This document shows, in pieces, positions 58,400 through 64,000 of a stretch of DNA of 64,000 bases; position 1 is the first letter of the stretch, and every line of letters starts with the position of its first letter. Both the position numbers and the translations under genes were made by a program. The DNA is taken from positions 3,105-67,104 of the forward strand of contig JBCBNU010000009.1 of NCBI GenBank assembly GCA_039821645.1. Direction: 5' to 3'. The notes below the pieces were generated by a model that saw only the letters and a list, made by a program, of their open reading frames with translations, was not told the DNA's origin and did not search any database. The DNA is from CALBPI01 sp039821645 (lineage in GTDB: Bacteria > Pseudomonadota > Gammaproteobacteria > Steroidobacterales > Woeseiaceae).

Positions 58400-60917
58400 A
58401 TTCGAGCCTAACTCTGGCGCGGGTAGATGCGTCAGGGTCGTTGGTCTCCAACGGCTGATACTGCCACTTTTCTACCGCGTCGATCGCGGCACGGTCGAAA
58501 ACGGATCCGGGCCGACTTTCGAGGACCACGACGTCGCTGGTGCTGCCGTCAGCATTCACCGTAAATTCCACATCGGCCCAACCTTCGACCCCACGCCTTT
58601 GCGCAGAACGTGGATAGCTCGGTGGCTGCGCGGATAGTTGAACGAGAATGTAGGCTGGCGGTTCTTCAGGTTCCGGCTCGACACGCTCTGTCTCACGTGA
58701 AGGCGCCGTCGTGGCCGTCGGTGTCTGCGCAGCTTCAACTGCGCTCGGCGCAGACGCTGACGCCAGAGTCTCTCTCAGTTCACGGATCGCCTCTGGGTCG
58801 GCACCGGCAACCTCGGCCTGTGCAATCAGTCGACTGGCCGCGTTGGAGTCATTTTGAGCGACTGCGGTCTGCGCTTGCGTCACCAGCATCGATGCCACGA
58901 AGCTGATGCCCTGAGTCGCGATGGGATTGCCCGGGTCCTGAGCAAGAGCAGCAGCGTAGTAGTCGCGTGCGCTATCGCCTGCTGGCGTCACAAGGTTGCC
59001 GGCAGCCATTCGATTGTTGGCACGATCGAGCAAGTCGCTAACGTCGGGTCGCGTCGGCTCCGATTCTGTGTTCGTCGTTGCGGCTCCCGGGCGGGATTCG
59101 CTCGTATTGACTGTCTCCGCGGGGAGCGTTTGCTGGATCGAGCTCGCCGAATCAATGTCTGCTGGTTGTGCGACTGGTTCATTAATCGGTGAGGTGACAG
59201 GCTGCGTTGCAGTCTGCGCGTCACGCAAGTCTCTGATTCTGGCGCGCGTTGCTTCTACAAGGCTCTGCTCGACCGTGCCTGATGCAGCGATACCCTCCAG
59301 TCTAGACTCTGCAGCTTTGAGGTCGCCGTTGATGAGGTCACGTTCGATCCGTGAGAACTCCTGACGCGAAACCTCCCGATTCAACTCTCGGTTAAGGAAC
59401 GCAAGTCTAGGATGGCTAGGCACATGTTCATTCAAGACGCCGAGAACCTGACCAACACGGTCCAAGTTGTCGGCCAGAAAATCACGTTCAACCTGCGAGA
59501 AGACGTCTTCCAGCACGGCATCCAGACGGGCACGAGGGAGTGGATCCTCGCGTTGCAGGCGTGCGGCAGTTGCGTAGTGCAGCACCGCATTGTCATCAGT
59601 GGGTAGTACTAATCGACCAGCACGCCTTGCCGAGTCTCCCGCGGCCATGGATTCCGAAGCAGCGACCACCGGGTCTTTCTGTGGTGCAGGTGCGGATTGA
59701 ACCGTCTCAGTGCTGCGATTCGTCGCGGGGGTGCCGCTTGGGTCCGAACCGCGACCCAGAATAAACGCCAGGCCGACAACGATGACTGCGCCCACGGCCC
59801 AGACGATCGGCGGGACCTTACGCAGAGCCCCAAAGAGGGACGGCTCGAGCTCGTCATCGAGTTCGGGTGCTGCGATACCGGTCTCGCGTACGTCTGTTGT
59901 GCGAAATAGCCCTGAGTCGAAGGTGACGCCTTTAATGATTCCGGTTTCGGTCATCTTCTGCTGCACGTCGGCAGGCGATAGCGGTACGTCTGTGGCGTTC
60001 AAGGTCAGGTGCTTTTTCGCAGAAGCTTCGATTGCCAGGCGCGACCGGCCGGGGCTCACCGGCTTCAACAGGAAACGGTAGACAAGGCCATCGCTGATCA
60101 GGCCCATCATTTTCTCACCGTCCTCACGCCGTCCTGCAACGATTGTCACTAGAGACGGTATGTGTTTGCGCAATTGCGCCGTAATCGTCTTGACGTCTTT
60201 CACAGCGACCGCAGCATCGGTGATAAGCACACCGGCCGCGCCTTCACGCGCGATGTCGAGGGCTTCCTGCAAATTCGGTGCGTGATTGACGACGTGGCTG
60301 GTGCCGGCAGCTGCGCGAATGGTCTTCAGAAAGCTTGCATCGTTGGTCAATACAACGATCTCAACGTGACTTATTGCATGCGCCGAAACGTCGACATCGG
60401 CTGAGGGCTCGATCACCGGGATGTCGCTCAGCGCCGGGAATGAACCGGTCGCAGCGGCGTTAGCGGTAACTGAGGAAAGCTCCCGTGCATTGAGGCCGGG
60501 TGAGGAGTCATTGGCAGGCACAGCCAGCGCCGAGACGGTCTCGCCGCGCAGTGTTGCATGAATCGCGGCACAAATTTCGTCGGGCGAGCTCTCCGCACGC
60601 AACACCTGGTTGAGATGTCGGACGTTGACCAGAGCAGCTCTGTCGTCCTCCGTCATGTGACGTGAGGCGACCAAAATAGATCGTGTGTCCGGGGACCGCT
60701 TTTTCGCTTCTTTCAGGGCTTCCTGGCCCGTCATGCCCGGCAGATCCTGCGCAGACACAATAATGTCGATTGGTGTGATGCCGAGCGTCGTCAGCGCTTC
60801 GGTCCCCGACGCGGCCATATGCACAGAGAATTCGTCACCCAAGCGACTGGCACAAGGCTCCATGAGCGCCGGCTCGGGGTGCAGAAACATCACTTGTGTC
60901 TTGAACCGATCTACCAT
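58383..60917 (-). CDS. Receiver-like x2, transmembrane, TPR-like repeats, TonB C-terminal domain fusion
   Basis: 844 residues. A receiver-like domain at about 6-125 has Ala56 in the phospho-acceptor place (VSAQDLPGMTG). A second at about 185-305 keeps Asp234 (VLITDAA) and Lys285 (FLLKPV), so it may be phosphorylated. One membrane helix follows at 369-388 (PIVWAVGAVIVVGLAFILG). The periplasmic part has helical repeats (about 415-570 and 625-720) joined by Ser/Thr/Pro linkers, then a TonB C-terminal fold (755-842; SYPRSAQRRGVEGWADVEF and AIDAVEKWQYQP). ATG 60917 with GAGG upstream is chosen over a start at 61016 that adds 33 non-homologous residues. The topology puts the receivers in the cytoplasm. 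No ExbB/ExbD is adjacent. Confidence 0.85.
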   Translation of the reverse strand: MVDRFKTQVMFLHPEPALMEPCASRLGDEFSVHMAASGTEALTTLGITPIDIIVSAQDLPGMTGQEALKEAKKRSPDTRSILVASRHMTEDDRAALVNVRHLNQVLRAESSPDEICAAIHATLRGETVSALAVPANDSSPGLNARELSSVTANAAATGSFPALSDIPVIEPSADVDVSAHAISHVEIVVLTNDASFLKTIRAAAGTSHVVNHAPNLQEALDIAREGAAGVLITDAAVAVKDVKTITAQLRKHIPSLVTIVAGRREDGEKMMGLISDGLVYRFLLKPVSPGRSRLAIEASAKKHLTLNATDVPLSPADVQQKMTETGIIKGVTFDSGLFRTTDVRETGIAAPELDDELEPSLFGALRKVPPIVWAVGAVIVVGLAFILGRGSDPSGTPATNRSTETVQSAPAPQKDPVVAASESMAAGDSARRAGRLVLPTDDNAVLHYATAARLQREDPLPRARLDAVLEDVFSQVERDFLADNLDRVGQVLGVLNEHVPSHPRLAFLNRELNREVSRQEFSRIERDLINGDLKAAESRLEGIAASGTVEQSLVEATRARIRDLRDAQTATQPVTSPINEPVAQPADIDSASSIQQTLPAETVNTSESRPGAATTNTESEPTRPDVSDLLDRANNRMAAGNLVTPAGDSARDYYAAALAQDPGNPIATQGISFVASMLVTQAQTAVAQNDSNAASRLIAQAEVAGADPEAIRELRETLASASAPSAVEAAQTPTATTAPSRETERVEPEPEEPPAYILVQLSAQPPSYPRSAQRRGVEGWADVEFTVNADGSTSDVVVLESRPGSVFDRAAIDAVEKWQYQPLETNDPDASTRARVRLEFNLEN

Positions 60918-61102
60918 CTTGGCCTCGAACGGGGTAGCCCGCCGCACTGTGCGGTCAGATATTCTCCCTGCCCGCAGTATATGAAGAGACCGATCGCGAC
61001 ACAGCTCGCATCGCACTCTGGTGAGTCAAACTGTGACCGATTCCACATAACGCACGTGCGCAAGCGCACAAACCGGCTTTTAGCAGGGTTTAGACGGGTG
61101 AT

Positions 61103-63025
61103 CTAAGCGCCGGTTGCGCGCGAAACGATTTCCTCCCTCAGCGCGCTAATGCTGTCATCGACAGACATGACTTTCTGGCCTTTGCTGCCCAGTCGTCGCA
61201 GCGCTACTTCGCCGTTCTCTACTTCGCGTTTGCCGACCGCAAGGATAACGGGGACCTTGGCGAGGCTGTGTTCGCGCACCTTGTAGCCGATTTTCTCATT
61301 CCGCAGATCCGATTCCGCCTCGATACCAGCCTCACGCAATTTCTCGGTCAGCTTGGCAGCGTATTCGTCCGCATCAGATGTGATCGTCGCAACCACAACT
61401 TGCGTTGGCGCGAGCCATAAAGGCAGGTTGCCCGCATAGTGCTCCAACAGTATGCCGATGAACCGCTCCAGAGAGCCGAACATGGCCCGGTGGAGCATGA
61501 CGGGCACGTGGCGCTCGCCATCCTCACCGATATAGCTCGCACCTAGTCGGCCCGGCAGGTTGAGATCGACCTGCAGCGTGCCGCACTGCCAGTCACGACC
61601 GATAGCGTCGCGCAACACGAACTCCAGCTTCGGTCCATAGAACGCGCCTTCGCCCGGGTTGTGCGTGTACTCAAGTCCGGTGGCCTCAAGTGCGGCGACC
61701 AACGCCGATTCCGAAGCGTCCCAAATCGCATCTTCGCCGACGCGAACATCGGGTCGGTCGGCGAACTTGATGCGAATGTCGTCAAAGCCGAAGTCTTTAT
61801 AAATGCTCAGGATCAATTCGGAAATCGCTACTGATTCCTGTGTGATCTGTTCCATGGTGCAAAACACGTGGGCATCATCTTGCGTAAATGCACGAACCCG
61901 CAGCATCCCGTGCAACGCACCGGATGGCTCGTATCGATGTACCGAGCCGAACTCGGACAATCGCATGGGCAGTTCGCGGTAGCTGGTGATACCTTGCTTG
62001 AAGACCTGAACGTGTCCCGGGCAGTTCATCGGCTTCAGTGCGTAGTTGCGCCCGTCCTCGGTGGTCGTCGTGAACATATGTTCGCCGAACGAGTCCCAGT
62101 GGCCGGAGGCTTCCCACAATGCCCGGTCCATGACCATTGGCGTGTGGATTTCCCGATAACCGGCCTTTCGCTGCCGCGCCCGCATGTAATCAACCAAGCG
62201 CTGGAACAGGGTCCAGCCGCGCGGATGCCAAAACAGTGCGCCCGGTGCTTCCTCCTGGAAGTGGAACAGGTCCATTTGGCGACCGAGTTTTCTGTGATCG
62301 CGCTTTTCTGCTTCCTCAAGTCGCCTTAGGTACTGGCGCAGCTGTTTGTCGGTGGCCCAGGCTGTTCCGTAGACGCGCTGCAGCATCTCGTTCTTGGAGT
62401 TACCTTCCCAATACGCGCCAGATACGCGGAGCAACTTGAAGGCCGTGCCTAGTCGTGCCGTGGAGGGCAAGTGAGGGCCGCGACAAAGGTCAATAAATTC
62501 GCCTTGTCGATACAGCGTGATCGCCTCGTTTTCCGGAATCCGTTCTATCAGGCGAGCCTTGTACTCTTCGCCTTGCTCGCGGAAGAACGCAACTGCGTCG
62601 TTGCGGCTCCAGACCTCGCGAGTAATCGTCTCGCCACGCTCGACGATTTCGCGCATTCGCGCTTCGATGACCGCAAGATCATCCTCGCTGAAGGGAGTCT
62701 CGCGCGCGAAGTCATAGTAGAAGCCATTATCGATTGCTGGGCCGATGGTGACCTGAGTTTCCGGATACAATTCTTTCACCGCCTCTGCGAGCACATGCGC
62801 CGCGTCGTGCCGAAGGACCTCCAGACCATCGTCGCTATCACGGGTCACGATAGCGACCGGTGCATCGGTTTCGATTTCGCGATTAAGATCGTAGAGGTGC
62901 CCGTCTACCCTCGCCGCAACGGCGGCCTTGGCGAGTGAGGGACTGATATCGTTGGCGACCTGAAGAGCCGTGACGGCATCCTGATAGTCGCGTTTTGACC
63001 CGTCAGGGAGCGTGATTGTTGGCAT
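61103..63025 (-). CDS. thrS: Threonyl-tRNA synthetase
   Basis: Class II synthetase of 640 residues. An N-terminal TGS domain (1-60) leads into the editing domain with HDAAHVLAEAVKELYP (HxxxH). The catalytic core includes zinc ligands Cys in MNCPGH, His in DDAHVF and His in VMLHRAMFGS. The C-terminal anticodon-binding domain has IGYKVREHSLAKVPV. The length is standard. It is not followed by infC-rpmI-rplT as in E. coli. No clear ribosome site is seen before the ATG. An 85-base-long, gene-free stretch separates it from the region before the TonB-domain protein. Confidence 0.97.
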   Translation of the reverse strand: MPTITLPDGSKRDYQDAVTALQVANDISPSLAKAAVAARVDGHLYDLNREIETDAPVAIVTRDSDDGLEVLRHDAAHVLAEAVKELYPETQVTIGPAIDNGFYYDFARETPFSEDDLAVIEARMREIVERGETITREVWSRNDAVAFFREQGEEYKARLIERIPENEAITLYRQGEFIDLCRGPHLPSTARLGTAFKLLRVSGAYWEGNSKNEMLQRVYGTAWATDKQLRQYLRRLEEAEKRDHRKLGRQMDLFHFQEEAPGALFWHPRGWTLFQRLVDYMRARQRKAGYREIHTPMVMDRALWEASGHWDSFGEHMFTTTTEDGRNYALKPMNCPGHVQVFKQGITSYRELPMRLSEFGSVHRYEPSGALHGMLRVRAFTQDDAHVFCTMEQITQESVAISELILSIYKDFGFDDIRIKFADRPDVRVGEDAIWDASESALVAALEATGLEYTHNPGEGAFYGPKLEFVLRDAIGRDWQCGTLQVDLNLPGRLGASYIGEDGERHVPVMLHRAMFGSLERFIGILLEHYAGNLPLWLAPTQVVVATITSDADEYAAKLTEKLREAGIEAESDLRNEKIGYKVREHSLAKVPVILAVGKREVENGEVALRRLGSKGQKVMSVDDSISALREEIVSRATGA

Positions 63026-63161
63026 GCTGACTCAAGTTTGCGTCGGGTGAATTGCCCGGTTGTGCTGCGCACACCGGCCGGAAGCCTGCAATTGTAGCCA
63101 AGCGACCGCGCCCAGACTATGCTTTAAGCTTACGAAGTGTTCTTTGCTGTCGAGGATCTGA

Positions 63162-63650
63162 ATGGCGCGAGTGGCCCATAATCATCAGGTTTGCGTCGAT
63201 ACGGCGTTGGAGCGTGCGGAATCGGTGTGCGCGAGGCAGAATTTAAGGCTGACCCCGCTCAGAAAAACCGTTCTTGAGCTGGTCTGGCAGGGTCACGAGC
63301 CAGTAGGGGCCTACGAGCTGCTCGATGCTCTAGCCAAGCAGGGCCGAAGTGCTTCTCCGCCGACCGTCTACCGGGCTTTGGAGTTTCTCCTGCAGGCGGG
63401 GCTCGTGCATAAGCTCGACTCCCTCAATGCGTTTGTGGGGTGCGCTGATCCGGAGTCGGGCAGGCACAGCGCGTTCCTGATATGCCGAGCATGCAAGCTG
63501 GTCGATGAACTCAGCGCTGAAACCATCGAGCGCGATATTGCTGCAATTGCGGCATCGCATGATTTCTTTCCCGAGCGACACACCGTTGAGGTAGAAGGCT
63601 TGTGTGGCGCCTGTCGCAAGACTAAGCAACGGTCAGCCGAAGCGAGTTGA
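63162..63650 (+). CDS. zur: Fur family regulator, Zur-like
   Basis: Zinc-sensing Fur-family repressor of 162 residues. The winged helix reads LRLTPLRKTVLELVWQ and SPPTVYRALEFLLQAGLVHKL. Structural zinc is expected from two CxxC pairs, CRAC near 110 and CGAC near 149. HSAFLICRACKLVDEL is the Zur pattern, differing from Fur by the lack of an HHDHxxC run. No zinc transporter gene is in the window. It lies 50 bases before glnS. Confidence 0.88.
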   Translation: MARVAHNHQVCVDTALERAESVCARQNLRLTPLRKTVLELVWQGHEPVGAYELLDALAKQGRSASPPTVYRALEFLLQAGLVHKLDSLNAFVGCADPESGRHSAFLICRACKLVDELSAETIERDIAAIAASHDFFPERHTVEVEGLCGACRKTKQRSAEAS

Positions 63651-63700
63651 CGTACAATCGAGCGATCGATTCGGTTGACCTCGCTTGAGAGCGGATTCCC

Positions 63701-64000
63701 ATGGATTTAGAAGAAGAGAATGGCCCGACCCAAGGTCTGGATTTCATTCGGCAAATTATTGCGGACGACGTCGACAACGATCGCCTACCACAAGGGCTGA
63801 CGACCCGTTTCCCGCCGGAACCGAATGGGTTCCTTCATATTGGGCACGCACTGTCGATTTCATTGAATTTCGGTGTTGCGAACGAATATGGCGGCAAGAC
63901 CTTTCTGCGGTTTGACGACACCAACCCCAGTAAGGAAAAGCAGGAGTTCGCCGACGCAATTCGCGACGACGTCGCCTGGCTCGGTTACGAATGGCAGGCG
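63701..64000 (+). CDS. glnS: Glutaminyl-tRNA synthetase, N-terminal part (3' end outside window)
   Basis: Class I synthetase; only the first 100 codons are in the window. TRFPPEPNGFLHIGHA contains the HIGH motif, and LRFDDTNPSKEKQEF and DDVAWLGYEW follow, as in bacterial GlnS. FIRQIIADD near the N-terminus is specific to GlnS rather than GltX. The frame is open to the last base. Confidence 0.95.
   Translation, partial: MDLEEENGPTQGLDFIRQIIADDVDNDRLPQGLTTRFPPEPNGFLHIGHALSISLNFGVANEYGGKTFLRFDDTNPSKEKQEFADAIRDDVAWLGYEWQA

Noticed and set aside
61056..61069. Hairpin GTGCGC-AA-GCGCAC as a terminator after thrS
   Set aside because: Perfect 6-base stem but a loop of only two bases and no T tract on either side; not counted as a terminator.
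61103..63025. thrS not followed by infC-rpmI-rplT as evidence of rearrangement or transfer
   Set aside because: This linkage is broken in various lineages, and the gene itself looks ordinary in length and motifs.
1..64000. tRNA, rRNA, CRISPR array, insertion sequence or prophage
   Set aside because: Looked for clover-leaf ends (CCA with GGTTCRA), regularly spaced repeats, transposase and integrase motifs; none found by eye.

Overview
This 64 kb window is a chromosomal segment of a proteobacterium, most likely a gammaproteobacterium. That is inferred from the FadB/FadA-type beta-oxidation genes, the BipA, ThrS, GlnS and Zur sequences, PrpBCD, OlsBA and MipA; the exact lineage is not resolved. 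About 55 genes are packed tightly, with many 4-base start/stop overlaps. I see no rRNA, tRNA, CRISPR array, insertion sequence or phage gene. Both ends cut genes: pgi on the left (3' part) and glnS on the right (5' part).

1-7.2 kb: the end of pgi, an exported S9 prolyl-oligopeptidase closed by a strong terminator, an ACAD10-like phosphotransferase, a MaoC hydratase, a YceI lipoprotein, a crotonase and a MipA-type outer membrane protein. 7.2-24.3 kb is acyl-CoA catabolism. It holds an IcmF fused mutase with a crotonase and a thioesterase, a P450, a thiolase-FadB-isomerase-acyl-CoA dehydrogenase operon, and an AMP-dependent acyl-CoA ligase. Two TetR genes sit in this block, each next to a clean inverted repeat in the divergent promoter region. 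24.3-30.4 kb is a leftward operon ending in prpB-prpC-prpD (2-methylcitrate cycle). Odd-chain, branched-chain and beta-oxidation products can therefore all be handled by this block.

Embedded between them (20.1-22.7 kb) is a two-gene unit of an MnmM-like methyltransferase and a DAO-type FAD oxidoreductase. It looks like a non-homologous, split replacement for the bifunctional tRNA enzyme MnmC. At 31.9-33.1 kb an SDR and a PTPS-like protein lacking the usual catalytic Cys are translationally coupled.

33.4-44.0 kb is an eight-gene rightward operon: TldD-like (with a Tat signal), TldE/PmbA-like, a Tat-signal DUF4159 protein, MoxR ATPase, DUF58, a BatA-N membrane protein and two large membrane proteins. 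It looks like a complete envelope quality-control or maturation module. 50.6-44.0 kb on the opposite strand is a seven-gene unit: TauE-like exporter, a small ORF, OlsB-like and OlsA-like acyltransferases (ornithine lipid synthesis), a DinB-like protein, an 847-residue fusion of alpha/beta-hydrolase, DedA/VTT membrane domain and ATP-grasp ligase, and a periplasmic START-domain protein. I consider this the best candidate for an undescribed system: synthesis, transbilayer movement, modification and carriage of a membrane lipid.

50.7-64 kb holds mostly housekeeping and single-gene functions: an MDR reductase, gamma-glutamyltransferase, BipA, an MFS transporter, a zeta-class GST, XdhC, thrS, a Zur-type regulator and glnS. 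It also holds an unusual 844-residue protein joining two receiver-like domains, one transmembrane helix, helical repeats and a TonB C-terminal domain.
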